A DNA stretch of 64,000 nucleotides from Oscillospiraceae bacterium (GCA_015064685.1 SVRT01000010.1:1-64000); one strand, 5' to 3'. Counted from the first letter of the stretch, positions 49,930-60,330 are shown. Numbers and translations are program-made. Notes: a model not told the origin generated them from the letters alone.

Positions 49930-51432
49930 TTAAAAGAGGTTTCTGCGGCGGTAGAATTCAAGTGCCGCTTCTATCTTCTGTTCGGTCTTGTTGTCAGAGA
50001 GATACTCATACGGGTACTTAGGATTGAAAAATCTTTCGATCACTCTTGGGCTTCCGTCCTTCGGCGCGTAATCAACGAACTTTGATACCGCACCTGCTCC
50101 GCAAGCGAAGATAGAATGTATCTCCTCCATCATATAGATGTTATATAGCCCCTTATATCCGTCAAGCGAGAAGCCTACGTTTTCATAGTTACCGACTGTA
50201 TTTTTCTGCCTATACATATAATAAGGCTGATATCCCTCGTGCTGTGCGGTTATCTGCGAATAATCGACGCATTTTCCAACGTCTCCGCCACGTATCGAAT
50301 AGATATGTGTACTGTTCTTCAGAAAATCGCTCGCCTTCTTGACACTGAAGGTATGTACGGTTATATTCTCGGGACGGAGCGACACTATCTTATCGTAAGA
50401 TGCCGCAAAGCTTGAAAATTTATCTCCCGGAAGTCCTGCGATAACGTCCGTATTGATTATCTCTATCCCGGATTCGCGCGCTATTTCATACGCGCGGAGG
50501 AAGTCCTCTGCGGTATGAGAGCGTCCGATTATTCGAAGCACATCGTCGTTCAGAGTCTGCGGATTTACGCTGATTCTGTTTACTCCCCTTGCCTTTGCAA
50601 TCATCATTTTCTCTGAGGTAATGGTGTCGGGGCGGCCTGCCTCAAGCGTATATTCCGCAAGCGTTGAAGGATCAATATTATTCTCGACCGTAGCAAGCAG
50701 CCAATCGAGCTGTGTGTCATCAAGAATAGTGGGTGTTCCTCCGCCTATATACACTGTTTTGACCTTAAGTCCAAGCTCCTTTATAAGGGAGAAGGTCTTA
50801 TTTATCTCGTCGCCGAGAGCTATGAGATAATCCGGTATGGTTGCGAGCAGCTTCTTTGATGTATACGACACGAAGGAGCAATACGCGCATCTCGTTGGAC
50901 AGAACGGGATAGATATATACACACTGCATTCCTTCTCATCCGCGCTCTTGACGAATTCCGCCTCATTGAGCGCGACCTCGGTTGCCAGAGCCGCCTTTTT
51001 GGGAATGACGAAATAGTCGCTGACGAGCGTCTTTTTCACCTTGGTTTTTGACATTCCGCTCTCGAGCATTTCGGTTGCAACCTTTGACGGTCTTACACCG
51101 ACGAGCATTCCCCAGGACGGGCGGTATCCTATTACCTCACCGCAAACCGAAAGGATCGCATCTCCGACCGCGATCTTTTTAAGTCGGTCGTGTGTTATAT
51201 CCTCTCTGTTAGGATATATCTTTTCGCATGACGAATACTTTCCGTCAAGCGAAAGCTCCGCAAACACTCTGACACCGTCCTCATCATCCTCAAGCTTCAA
51301 GGATAACTCGGGAACAGCTATACCGTCGTTATCGGCATCTGCATCCTCCGAAAATCTCTCCCCGGGGAAAAATATCATACATAGTGTTTGGACGTAATAT
51401 TGATTTATATTTCCGCTTACATTAAGCTTCAT
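49930..51432 (-). CDS. hemZ: Coproporphyrinogen dehydrogenase HemZ (radical SAM)
   Basis: Oxygen-independent coproporphyrinogen III oxidase-like radical SAM enzyme. The 500-aa protein has an N-terminal HemZ-type domain (~1-160, with WGMLVGVRPSKVATEML), then ISIPFCPTRCAYCSFVSYTSKK with the CxxxCxxC cluster site and VYIGGGTPTILDDTQLDWLL. The long N-terminal domain separates HemZ from HemN and HemW. No other heme genes are nearby, so the physiological substrate is uncertain. Confidence 0.92.
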   Translation of the reverse strand: MKLNVSGNINQYYVQTLCMIFFPGERFSEDADADNDGIAVPELSLKLEDDEDGVRVFAELSLDGKYSSCEKIYPNREDITHDRLKKIAVGDAILSVCGEVIGYRPSWGMLVGVRPSKVATEMLESGMSKTKVKKTLVSDYFVIPKKAALATEVALNEAEFVKSADEKECSVYISIPFCPTRCAYCSFVSYTSKKLLATIPDYLIALGDEINKTFSLIKELGLKVKTVYIGGGTPTILDDTQLDWLLATVENNIDPSTLAEYTLEAGRPDTITSEKMMIAKARGVNRISVNPQTLNDDVLRIIGRSHTAEDFLRAYEIARESGIEIINTDVIAGLPGDKFSSFAASYDKIVSLRPENITVHTFSVKKASDFLKNSTHIYSIRGGDVGKCVDYSQITAQHEGYQPYYMYRQKNTVGNYENVGFSLDGYKGLYNIYMMEEIHSIFACGAGAVSKFVDYAPKDGSPRVIERFFNPKYPYEYLSDNKTEQKIEAALEFYRRRNLF

Positions 51433-51466
51433 CTGAGTCTTTTCCTGACTTTCCTTTTATTTTGGG

Positions 51467-51928
51467 TCACTGCTTTTTCTTTTTCAGAACTTCGCTATCC
51501 ATTACTATCGTCACGGGTCCGTCATTTATGAGTCCGACCTCCATATGCGCTCCGAATACTCCCTTACCTACGTGCTTAAGCTCCGCGGATATAAGGGAAA
51601 CAAAATATTCATAGAGGCGATTCGCCTCGTCCGGCGGTGCGCTCTCGAGATAATCTGGGCGGTTACCGTGCTTATAGTTTGCCATCAGTGTAAACTGGGA
51701 TATTATAAGAGCTTCTCCGTCGATATTCTTTATCGAGAGGTTCATTTTATCGTTCTCGTCCGTGAATATTCTGAGGTTACATATTTTGGTTGCGAGAAGC
51801 TGTGCGTCCTCCTCACAATCCCCCTTAGCAACTCCGAGAAGGATCATAAGTCCCTCGCCGCATGCTCCTACTGTCTCTCCGTCCACCTTGACGGATGCAT
51901 TTTTTACTCTTTGTAATACTGCTTTCAT
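51467..51928 (-). CDS. dtd: D-aminoacyl-tRNA deacylase
   Basis: Removes D-amino acids (and glycine from tRNA-Ala) from mischarged tRNA. At 153 aa it has the Dtd motifs MKAVLQRVKNASVKVDGE, LLGVAKGD, ALIISQFTLMANYKHGNRPDYLESAPPDEA and the Gly-cisPro-type VGLINDGPVTIVMDS. Immediately downstream of rel, an order found widely in Firmicutes. Confidence 0.97.
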   Translation of the reverse strand: MKAVLQRVKNASVKVDGETVGACGEGLMILLGVAKGDCEEDAQLLATKICNLRIFTDENDKMNLSIKNIDGEALIISQFTLMANYKHGNRPDYLESAPPDEANRLYEYFVSLISAELKHVGKGVFGAHMEVGLINDGPVTIVMDSEVLKKKKQ

Positions 51929-51942
51929 ATATCTTCCTTAAA

Positions 51943-54174
51943 TCACGAAAATCCTCTGCCAACGCTTTCGACTCCGTCAAGAGAGCGAAGTCTTGCTACG
52001 ATGGAATTGTAATGGTCGATGTTCTTACAGCTTATCTTAAGGCTGATTATACATCTGCCGTTCGTGCGCTTTTGTGAATTGACCTGCAAAATCGCAACCT
52101 TCATATCCGCAAGCGCGACCGCAACGTCTGCAAGCATTCCGACTCTGTCCTCTGTGAAGAGCTGGAGGAGTGCCTCATAGACGTTCCTGGAGGATTCCTG
52201 CGCGCTTGTTTCCCAATGCGCTTCCTTCCATCTGTCCTTATTGATCTCAAGCTTTTTGCCCTCGATGACATTGGGGCAATCCTTCTTGTGTATGGATATT
52301 CCGTATCCCTTTGTGATAAATCCGATGACCTCGTCTCCGGGAAGCGGATTACAGCATTTGGCAAATTTGACCTGACAGCCACTCTCTCCGTCGACGATTA
52401 TTCCACTGTTTGACTTGAGATTTTTAGGCTTAACTGCTTTTTGCGACAGGCTTTCCTCAGTGATCTCAACAGCATCTGTCTCGGGCTCGATAAGCTTTGC
52501 CGATTCCTCTTTTATCTTATTTACAAGCTTGCTGATCGATATACCGCCGTAGCCTACGCCATTATAAAGATCATCCGCACTTGCAAATCCGATCCTGCTT
52601 GCGACCGCATTTACGACCTCGAGTCTTCCCTGCTCGTCAAGCTTGATATTCTGCTTGCGGAACTCTCCGTCGATCATTGATCGGCCGAGAGAGATATTCT
52701 CTGCTCTTGTCTCTTTCTTGAACCACTGCTTGATCTTGGAGCGCGCTTCACTCGTTTTAACGATATTAAGCCAATCTCGGCTCGGTCCTTTCGTTACCGT
52801 TGACGTGAGTATTTCTACGATCTCTCCGTTCTGTACGATACGGTCGATCGGTACGATCATTCCGTTGATCTTTGCACCGATCATCTTATTTCCCACCGCG
52901 GAGTGTATTGCATATGCGAAGTCGATTACCGTCGCTCCCTGAGGAAGCGCGATAACGTCTCCCTTAGGTGTAAACACGAAGACCTCATCCTGGAATATAT
53001 CTGTCTTCAGTGCATTCATAAACTCGTCGTGGTCTCTTGCCTCGCCCTCAGTCTCGATGAGCTTGGATATCCACTCGAGCTTTTTGTCCATATCCTCCTT
53101 TGAGGATGCACCCGACTTATATTTCCAGTGCGCCGCGATACCGTATTCCGCAAAATGGTGCATCTCTCTTGTTCTTATCTGCACCTCAAACGGTATTCCG
53201 TCGCGTCCTATTACCGTTGTATGGAGAGAACGGTACATATTGGGCTTCGGGGTTGAGATATAGTCCTTGAAGCGTCCGGGGATAGAATTGAACATCTCAT
53301 GGATTATTCCGAGCGTGGTATAGCACTCAAGCTCGGTCTCGACAATAACTCTCACCGCGTAAAAGTCGTATATCTCATCAAAGCTCTTATTCTGGTTATA
53401 CATCTTTTTGTAGATGCTATATACCGTTTTGATTCGTCCCTCAAGTGTAAAGTGTATATTGTTCTCCGTCAGCTTTTCCGATATGACGGAACGGATATTT
53501 TCGATTACGTTAAGGCTTTGTCCGTATTTGTTCTCGATCGACTCCTTGACCTCCTTATAGCCTATCGGGTCAAGGTGCTGGATTCCTATATTCTCAAGCT
53601 CCTGCTTGATCTTCTGTATTCCGAGTCGGTGGGCTAAGGGCGCGTAGACCTGCATCGTTTCAAGCGCGGTCATACGTCTCTTGTTCTCTGCCTTCGCCTC
53701 GAGAGTTCGCATATTATGCAGTCTGTCGCAGAGCTTGATAAAGATTACTCTTACGTCCTTATGCATTGCGAGCAGCATCTTACGGAGGTTCTCGATGTGC
53801 TGCTCCTCCTTATCCTCGATCTGAAGTGAGACTATCTTTGTAAGTCCGTCTACAAGCTGCGCTACGTCGTTGCCGAATATCTTCTCGATGTCCTTAAGGT
53901 CTACCTTATCCGAGCAGTCCTCCACGGTATCGTGAAGGAGCGCGGCACAGATAGAGTCTGTGTCAAGTCCGAGTCCCGCTACTATCTCCGCTACCGCCAA
54001 CGGGTGCGAAATATAGGGCTCTCCGCTCTGGCGGAACTGTCCTTGGTGAAGCTCATTGGCATACTCGTATGCCTTTTTTATCTTCTCGAGATCGTAGTTT
54101 TTTCCCGATACTCTGAGCAGATCAAGCAATCTGTTACAATTGAATTCCTGGTTAACGCTTGATGATGATTCCAT
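51943..54174 (-). CDS. rel: Bifunctional (p)ppGpp synthetase/hydrolase Rel
   Basis: Central enzyme of the stringent response. The 743-aa protein has a hydrolase HD domain (SHPLAVAEIVAGL, CAALLHDTVEDC) with catalytic His-Asp intact. The synthetase domain (FYAVRVIVETELECY, FKDYISTPKPNMYRSLHT) is also complete. TGS (VFTPKGDVIALPQGATVIDFAYAIHS), a Cys/His zinc-type region (VKFAKCCNPLPGDEVIGF) and a C-terminal ACT domain follow. It is therefore a full-length bifunctional Rel. Gene order recJ-rel-dtd is conserved in Firmicutes. Confidence 0.96.
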   Translation of the reverse strand: MESSSSVNQEFNCNRLLDLLRVSGKNYDLEKIKKAYEYANELHQGQFRQSGEPYISHPLAVAEIVAGLGLDTDSICAALLHDTVEDCSDKVDLKDIEKIFGNDVAQLVDGLTKIVSLQIEDKEEQHIENLRKMLLAMHKDVRVIFIKLCDRLHNMRTLEAKAENKRRMTALETMQVYAPLAHRLGIQKIKQELENIGIQHLDPIGYKEVKESIENKYGQSLNVIENIRSVISEKLTENNIHFTLEGRIKTVYSIYKKMYNQNKSFDEIYDFYAVRVIVETELECYTTLGIIHEMFNSIPGRFKDYISTPKPNMYRSLHTTVIGRDGIPFEVQIRTREMHHFAEYGIAAHWKYKSGASSKEDMDKKLEWISKLIETEGEARDHDEFMNALKTDIFQDEVFVFTPKGDVIALPQGATVIDFAYAIHSAVGNKMIGAKINGMIVPIDRIVQNGEIVEILTSTVTKGPSRDWLNIVKTSEARSKIKQWFKKETRAENISLGRSMIDGEFRKQNIKLDEQGRLEVVNAVASRIGFASADDLYNGVGYGGISISKLVNKIKEESAKLIEPETDAVEITEESLSQKAVKPKNLKSNSGIIVDGESGCQVKFAKCCNPLPGDEVIGFITKGYGISIHKKDCPNVIEGKKLEINKDRWKEAHWETSAQESSRNVYEALLQLFTEDRVGMLADVAVALADMKVAILQVNSQKRTNGRCIISLKISCKNIDHYNSIVARLRSLDGVESVGRGFS

Positions 54175-54245
54175 AGATTATTTTTCTCCTTCCGGCACTA
54201 TTGCACCGGCAAATATGTCGGCTTTTTGGCGACGCCGTATCGCTT

Positions 54246-56447
54246 TTATGCCTGGCATCGGCTCTCAAGCATTTTATACGTGCTTGTGAGCTCGACGTTG
54301 CTCTTTTCTGCATTCTTGCAGATCTCGAACTCGAACAGATCGTCTCCGAGATGCTCGAATTCGCAAACTCTCATTTCAGAAAGAATGTCGATGATAAATC
54401 TGAGCTTTACGCAGTTGACATCGACGTTCAACTGCTCAAGTATTGAGCTACGGAGAACTCGGTAGCTGAACATTGTATGTCCGCACATTCCCTCGTACCT
54501 CAAAAACTTATATATATGCGCTACGTCAGCTCTTGTAGGAATTATATCCTCATCTCGAGAGTGCTTCGCGCCTCCGACGATCTCCTTATATCTCGTTTTT
54601 TCGCTTTCATACTTGGCTTCGAGTGAAGGAGTGAGTCTGATATCCTGGACTATGAGCTGGAGGCTCTTCTGCCCTCTGAATTCATTGATGGCGAGCTGAC
54701 AGAGGATGTCCAGATGCTCACCGAAATGATAATTCACAGTCGATGCGCTCATTCCGAAGCAGACAGCGGTATAGCTCTTACCGCCTGCGCTGAGCATAAG
54801 CTTTGTATGCTTTCCCGCGCCCATTGAGATCACTCTCTCAAGGGTCATATCACGCACCATAAAAACGGGCGTCTGATTGGAAACACCGAAGGGCTCGAGC
54901 GCGCTTATTTCGTCTACCACATCCATTGAAAGCTCATCTGCAGAGATCGCGCAGTCGGCTTCATATTTCATTACAAAAAGGTCATCTGAAAGGCTTTCTC
55001 TTGCATAGTCGTTGATCATTCTTCTGAAGCCTTCGATATTACATCTCATTACGGAGAGACCTGCTGCCAGCTCGTGACCTCCAAACTGTACGAGATGCTC
55101 CTTACAGTGATCGAGCGCGTCGACGAGGTTCATTCCCTTTACGCTTCTTCCAGATCCCTTGCCCACGTCGTGGGGATCGCTGTCTCCGTCGGTCGCACCG
55201 TCAAACGAGATGAGTATTGAGGGGAGACCGTATTTTTCAGTGATTCTTGAGGATACTATTCCGATTATGCCCTGCTGCCAAGTGTCGTTTTCAAGGACTA
55301 TGACCTTATCATTCGCAAAATCGTGAGTCTCCTCTATCATTTTATACGCTTGCTCCGCTATGCTGTTTTCCTCTCTCTGGCGGACAAGGTTTATCTCGCA
55401 AAGCTCCTCGGCAAGGTATGCCGCTCTCTCTGCATCCTCCGCAAGCAAAAGCTCTACTGCCTTTGACGCAGAGCTGATCCTTCCGGCGGCGTTTATTCTT
55501 GGTGCGAGAGAAAAGCTGATATATCCCGAATTGATCTTCCTCTTTTTCGTATTCTTCTCTGCTACTCCGGTTGCGGGACGGGTAAGCGCAGAATTATTTG
55601 CCGCCTCGATAAGCGCGGCAAGCCCTACTCGCGCTCCTGCATCTATCGAAGCAAGTCCCTGCTTTACTATCACCCTGTTCTCGTCGATAAGCGGCATTAC
55701 GTCCGCTACCGTTCCGACCGCAACGAGGTCTACGTATTTTGAGCAGATATTGCGTACCGCCTCATCACGTGAAAGCTCGGGACATCTTAATATTTCGTAT
55801 CCGCAGACAAATTTGAATACTACTCCGACTCCCGCAAGCTCGCAGAAGGGGTAGGTACAGTCGGGTCTGTGGGGATTGACTACCGCACATGCCTCGGGTA
55901 ATTCTCCGTGGCACTCGTGGTGATCGGTTACTACCGTGTCTATTCCAAACTCCCTGGCATATTCGACCTCGTTGTTTGCGGTGATGCCTGTATCGACCGT
56001 TATTATGAGCTTGGTCCCATTTTTGGAAAGTGTATCAATTGCTGTATTTGACACACCGTATCCCTCCTTCGCACGAAGGGGTATGTAATAATTCACATCT
56101 GCACCGAGTGATTTTAAGTAAAGATAAAGCAGAGTCACAGAGGTTACTCCGTCAACGTCGTAATCTCCGTATACTGTTATTCTCTCACCTTGCTCAATTG
56201 CTCTTGAGACTCTCTCCACCGCTTTGTCCATATCCTTGAGAAGATAGGGATCGTGAAGTGTTTCATCGGTGGGGTTCATAAAGGCTTCTCCGCTTTTTGA
56301 GTCGTGGAAGCCTCTGTTATATATCAGACTTGCTACCACTCTTGAAACGTTTAAGTCGTGCGCCAATTTATCAATGTTGGCGTCGACCTCACTATTTCCC
56401 GGCGTATACCTCAGTGACCACACCTTTTTCTTATCGTTTGCGTTCAT
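54246..56447 (-). CDS. recJ: Single-stranded-DNA-specific exonuclease RecJ
   Basis: 5'-3' exonuclease used in recombination and repair. The 733-aa protein has DHH motifs ITVYGDYDVDGVTSVTLL, TVDTGITANNEVE and VTDHHECHGELP, a DHHA1 domain with VKGMNLVDALDHCKEHLVQFGGHELAAGL and an OB-fold (GMSASTVNYHFGEHLDILCQL). The ~130-residue C-terminal extension is the Firmicutes type. 71 nt before rel. Confidence 0.95.
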   Translation of the reverse strand: MNANDKKKVWSLRYTPGNSEVDANIDKLAHDLNVSRVVASLIYNRGFHDSKSGEAFMNPTDETLHDPYLLKDMDKAVERVSRAIEQGERITVYGDYDVDGVTSVTLLYLYLKSLGADVNYYIPLRAKEGYGVSNTAIDTLSKNGTKLIITVDTGITANNEVEYAREFGIDTVVTDHHECHGELPEACAVVNPHRPDCTYPFCELAGVGVVFKFVCGYEILRCPELSRDEAVRNICSKYVDLVAVGTVADVMPLIDENRVIVKQGLASIDAGARVGLAALIEAANNSALTRPATGVAEKNTKKRKINSGYISFSLAPRINAAGRISSASKAVELLLAEDAERAAYLAEELCEINLVRQREENSIAEQAYKMIEETHDFANDKVIVLENDTWQQGIIGIVSSRITEKYGLPSILISFDGATDGDSDPHDVGKGSGRSVKGMNLVDALDHCKEHLVQFGGHELAAGLSVMRCNIEGFRRMINDYARESLSDDLFVMKYEADCAISADELSMDVVDEISALEPFGVSNQTPVFMVRDMTLERVISMGAGKHTKLMLSAGGKSYTAVCFGMSASTVNYHFGEHLDILCQLAINEFRGQKSLQLIVQDIRLTPSLEAKYESEKTRYKEIVGGAKHSRDEDIIPTRADVAHIYKFLRYEGMCGHTMFSYRVLRSSILEQLNVDVNCVKLRFIIDILSEMRVCEFEHLGDDLFEFEICKNAEKSNVELTSTYKMLESRCQA

Positions 56448-56474
56448 TATATCTCCAAATTTAATTTATTTCTG

Positions 56475-58094
56475 TTAATCCTCGGGAGAAAATCTCGATG
56501 CGATCGCCAAGGCAGTCTTTATTCCGTCGACTGCCGCGCTCGTTATTCCTCCTGCATATCCTGCGCCTTCGCCGCAAGGATATATATTCTCTCTGCCTAT
56601 TGCTCTCATATCCTCAGAACGGAGAATTCTTACGGGTGATGACGTACGGGTCTCGGCTCCCGAGAGCAATGCTTCACTTTGCGCAAAACCGTTTATCTTC
56701 CTGTCAAAGGAAGAAAGTGCATATCGGAGCGAGGCGGTAACGTAATCCGGGAAAATATCGTACATAGACGACATCTTAAAGCTATTTCCTCCCATATACG
56801 AGGGCATGACCAAGCCGGGCTCGGTTCCTCTCTTACCCGTCATAAAATCTCCGACCGTTTGCACGGGTACGCAGTAGTCTGCGCCACCTGCGGCAAATGC
56901 GCGTCTCTCTATTTTTCGCTGATACTCGATCGCGCCAAGCACAAGGCTTCCGTCGACCGACTCAAAATCGTCCGGCTGTATTGATACCGCAACCGCCGAA
57001 TTTGAATTTTCCTTATCTCTTGCGTATGCGCTCATTCCGTTGACAACTACTCCGCCCTCTTCACTCGCAGCGGCGACTACCTCGCCACCCGGACACATAC
57101 AGAAGGTATACACTCCTCTGTCGCCCTTGGTGTCGGAAAGAGCGTACTCTGCGGCACCGAGAGACTCATGACCTGCGAGCTTGCCGTAAAGTGCTTCTTC
57201 GATAAAGCTTCTTCTGTGCTCTATCCTCACACCTACAGATATCGGCTTTGCTATCATACTGAAATTATTATTCAAGAGCATCTTATAGGTATCACGTGCG
57301 CTATGCCCGAGTGCAAGCACGAGTGCGCTACACTCAAAATCGCCCTTGGTGGTCTTTGCGACCGTAATTCCGCTCTTTTCGACTATATCGATAAGCTTGC
57401 AGCGATAAACGACGTCACCTCCGAGCTTCTCAATATACGAGAGCATATTATCTACCACCGTACGCAACACGTCCGTACCGATATGTGGCTTTGCCTTAAC
57501 CGTAACCTCGTCGGATGCTCCGAAGCGGCGGAGCGTTTCAAGCACGTAAGAGCATTTGGGGTCGTTTATTCTGGTGAGAAGCTTTCCGTCAGAAAAAGTT
57601 CCCGCACCGCCCGCGCCAAACTGTATATTCGACTCGGTATCAAGCGTTCTTTCACGGCAGAATCTTTCAACTGCACCGACGCGGTCTTTTATACAGTCGC
57701 CTCGGTCTATTATGATCGGTCTGTATCCGTTCTCAGCCAAAATGAGCGCGCAGAAAAGTCCTGCGGGACCCATTCCTACGACGAGCGGACGGGAGGTCAT
57801 TTTCTCACTTCCCTTTTTGATCTCGAGGTCGTCGACCTCGACCGCTCGCGCGCCAAGTCGCGAAAATCTTCCGTCGTCAAGCGGTGAGTTGTCCTCTCTT
57901 TTCGCGCATACCGAATAAACAAGCCTTATGTTATCTTTTTTTCTGGCATCAACGCTCTTTTTATATATATTCAGCTCATAGTCCGATTGCGATATTCCTA
58001 CGCTTTGCAGCTTCTTTTTTGCAAGACGAATGACCTTTTCCTCGCTCTCGAACGGGGTTATCGCTATTCCGTCAATGACGTAAATTTTTCTCAT
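56475..58094 (-). CDS. NAD(P)/FAD-dependent oxidoreductase (COG2509-like)
   Basis: Uncharacterised flavoprotein, 539 aa. An N-terminal ~90-residue domain (YVIDGIAITPFESEEKVI) precedes the dinucleotide site PLVVGMGPAGLFCALILAENG. IQFGAGGAGTFSDGKLLTRI and IYPCGEGAGYAGGITSAAVDGIKTA are hallmarks of the COG2509 group. The ATG at 58094 starts one base past the cdaR stop, so translation is probably coupled. Its link to c-di-AMP or RecJ is unknown. Confidence 0.9.
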   Translation of the reverse strand: MRKIYVIDGIAITPFESEEKVIRLAKKKLQSVGISQSDYELNIYKKSVDARKKDNIRLVYSVCAKREDNSPLDDGRFSRLGARAVEVDDLEIKKGSEKMTSRPLVVGMGPAGLFCALILAENGYRPIIIDRGDCIKDRVGAVERFCRERTLDTESNIQFGAGGAGTFSDGKLLTRINDPKCSYVLETLRRFGASDEVTVKAKPHIGTDVLRTVVDNMLSYIEKLGGDVVYRCKLIDIVEKSGITVAKTTKGDFECSALVLALGHSARDTYKMLLNNNFSMIAKPISVGVRIEHRRSFIEEALYGKLAGHESLGAAEYALSDTKGDRGVYTFCMCPGGEVVAAASEEGGVVVNGMSAYARDKENSNSAVAVSIQPDDFESVDGSLVLGAIEYQRKIERRAFAAGGADYCVPVQTVGDFMTGKRGTEPGLVMPSYMGGNSFKMSSMYDIFPDYVTASLRYALSSFDRKINGFAQSEALLSGAETRTSSPVRILRSEDMRAIGRENIYPCGEGAGYAGGITSAAVDGIKTALAIASRFSPED

Positions 58095-58095
58095 A

Positions 58096-59118
58096 TTACT
58101 CCGCGGGCTCCTCAAAGCTTACGGTTATTATTACATTTTCCTTTACGTTAACGCCATCGGGAAGATCCTTGTTGCTTACCTCGTGAGGTGTGATCTTACC
58201 AACCTCTGCCTTCTCGATAGTTATCACGTACTCGGATATCACCATTATCTCCGAAGGCGCACCCCACACCTCTATTGCATCGGATGAGGGTTTTGCGATC
58301 AGCTTATTTTTATCGTCCAAGATCTCAACTCTTACAGGCACCTGCTTGTGAGCGAAAATATCAACATTGACCTCGATCTCCTCGGTTGAATAGTCTATTT
58401 CAGTGCCGTCAACATTTACAGGGTTAAGGTTCTTATCAAGGAATGAAAGAGCAAATCCCGAGAAGGTCTTGGAGTCTGTGTTCATAGCAAAGCTACCGTC
58501 TACGTTGAATCTTGCCGTTTCTATGAGGTCTATTACGGTTTTAGGACCCCTTATTGTTACGTTATCGCTGTCGGGATCGGCAAACTGATGCTCGTACGTA
58601 TAGGAGACAAGTCCAAGACTTGGATAATTTATTACCTGCACGTCCAATGGAACCGTTTTTTCAGCGATATAGTCGGTACTGAAGTTGACATTGAGCGGCT
58701 CGGATTCAGCTATTGTAAGGCTGCTTCCTGTCGGTGTTGTGACGGACAGAGGCAATGTATACTGACCCACCTCGTTTATCGCACCTACGTCGACAGTTAC
58801 CTTATACTCGCTCTCCTTGTATTTCTTCAGGTCACGGTTAGAGCCCTTCACGGTTACGGTTATTTCTCTTTTGTCAAGACCGTAAATCATCATTCCGTTG
58901 TCCTCAAGGGCATCGAGTCCGGTTATCTGAATCTTAAGCACCATCGTCTCGGTAACGTCGGTATCGTTGAAGTTTACCGTCCAAAGCCAAATAACTACCG
59001 CAATAAGGAGACATACCAGTCTTCCCACAAGGTCAAGTCTTCTTTTCGGTTTGTCAGATACGCTTATGTTTTCATTTCCGTTTTCATCGGTATCCTTTAT
59101 GAGTTCGTACTGTTTCAT
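58096..59118 (-). CDS. cdaR: YbbR-domain protein, CdaA regulator CdaR
   Basis: Membrane-anchored regulator of the diadenylate cyclase CdaA. The 340-aa protein has a cytoplasmic N-terminus, one transmembrane helix (~30-50, LVCLLIAVVIWLWTVNF) and a series of YbbR beta domains outside. It overlaps cdaA by 4 bp (ATGA). Usually glmM follows; here a flavoprotein gene does. Confidence 0.92.
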   Translation of the reverse strand: MKQYELIKDTDENGNENISVSDKPKRRLDLVGRLVCLLIAVVIWLWTVNFNDTDVTETMVLKIQITGLDALEDNGMMIYGLDKREITVTVKGSNRDLKKYKESEYKVTVDVGAINEVGQYTLPLSVTTPTGSSLTIAESEPLNVNFSTDYIAEKTVPLDVQVINYPSLGLVSYTYEHQFADPDSDNVTIRGPKTVIDLIETARFNVDGSFAMNTDSKTFSGFALSFLDKNLNPVNVDGTEIDYSTEEIEVNVDIFAHKQVPVRVEILDDKNKLIAKPSSDAIEVWGAPSEIMVISEYVITIEKAEVGKITPHEVSNKDLPDGVNVKENVIITVSFEEPAE

Positions 59119-60065
59119 TTTGTCCTGTCTCCTCCTTTCGTGCTATTCTTTTTCTTAACTTCGGTAATCTTTTGCTCTAAGGATGACTCATATTCGACGT
59201 TCTTTCCTGTCATAAGCTTATAGAGGTCGTCTCTGAGGTCGTTTGACTTATGCTTTCCGCCCTTGCCTATATCATGATAATCACGGTTAAGCAGCTTATT
59301 GTTTGCAATTGATATATTTCCCGTTTCCTCCGACACTACAACTACCACCGCGTCGCTAATCTCACTTATTCTGAGCGCCGCACGGTGACGGGTTCCGAGT
59401 CCCTCTGCAATATCGGTGTTTTCAGAGATCGTTTTGGATTTACACGATGCGGCAACTATTCTCGCGTCTCTTATTATTACTGCTCCGTCATGAAGAGGAG
59501 ACCTATTGACGAAAATATTACACAGAAGCTGGCGCGTCACTATTGCATCGACGGGTGTTCCCTCTGTCATCTGATTACGTAGTCTGCCTCTTCTCTCGAT
59601 GACTATAAGCGCACCCTCGCCCTTACTCGAAAGCTCGAACGCTGCCGCTGAGATCTCCTCGACCGCGTGAAGGATCGCATCCTCGCCCACCGTTTGTCTG
59701 TTAGCTATTCTCTTGATATTGACCGACGTTGTCGCTCCGAACTCCTCAAGCATCTCACGGAATTCGGGCTGGAAAATGATACAAAACGCAATTATTCCAA
59801 CGGTGTAGAAGGTCTGCAAGATCGTATTGATAGCAACCATATCTAACACGTCACTCAGAATATAGAGACCGACAAGTGAGACGAATCCGATAAGTATTCT
59901 TGACGCATGCCTATCTCTAATAAATTTGTATACGATATACAAAAGGCTTGCCAAAACAATTATATCGAGAAGGCTGATGACGTTTATGTTCGCCAGGGGA
60001 AACACGATATAATCCATAAAAAATTCTGTTATTGTACTCCAAAGATCACTTAAGCGTTCTAACAT
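59115..60065 (-). CDS. cdaA: Diadenylate cyclase CdaA
   Basis: Makes c-di-AMP from two ATP, controlling potassium, osmotic and cell-wall homeostasis. The 316-aa protein has three N-terminal transmembrane helices (~20-90) and a DAC domain with DGA in SPLHDGAVIIRD and RHR in GLGTRHRAALRIS, both intact. The C-terminal tail is basic (KKKNSTKGGDR). First gene of the long minus-strand run. Confidence 0.96.
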   Translation of the reverse strand: MLERLSDLWSTITEFFMDYIVFPLANINVISLLDIIVLASLLYIVYKFIRDRHASRILIGFVSLVGLYILSDVLDMVAINTILQTFYTVGIIAFCIIFQPEFREMLEEFGATTSVNIKRIANRQTVGEDAILHAVEEISAAAFELSSKGEGALIVIERRGRLRNQMTEGTPVDAIVTRQLLCNIFVNRSPLHDGAVIIRDARIVAASCKSKTISENTDIAEGLGTRHRAALRISEISDAVVVVVSEETGNISIANNKLLNRDYHDIGKGGKHKSNDLRDDLYKLMTGKNVEYESSLEQKITEVKKKNSTKGGDRTK

Positions 60066-60169
60066 CTTTTTCTCCTTTGCTTCCGGTCAATGTCTTACTG
60101 ATTTTGTCTTTTATTTTGTCGCGCGTGCGCGCATTACGCGATTATAATATAATAATAAATATTCATTCT

Positions 60170-60199
60170 ATTATAACAGACTTTCCCCCCTCAAGTCAA
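60170..60199 (-). promoter_or_regulatory. cdaA promoter
   Basis: TTGACT (60194-60199), 18 bp, TATAAT (60170-60175) on the minus strand, ~105 bp upstream of cdaA. Confidence 0.7.
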
Positions 60200-60295
60200 T
60201 AGTTTTTCAGCAATTATTCAGAATATTTTTCATTTTACGCTACACCGGAGAATACTCGGATAAAAATTCATTTAAAATTTACATCTTTCGGGCAT

Positions 60296-60330
60296 AAAAA
60301 AGCCTCTTGCGTTATGCAAGAGGCTTTTTT
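60296..60330 (-). terminator. Terminator of the unknown membrane protein gene
   Basis: AAAAAAGCCTCTTGC pairs with GCAAGAGGCTTTTTT and abuts the stop codon. Confidence 0.85.
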
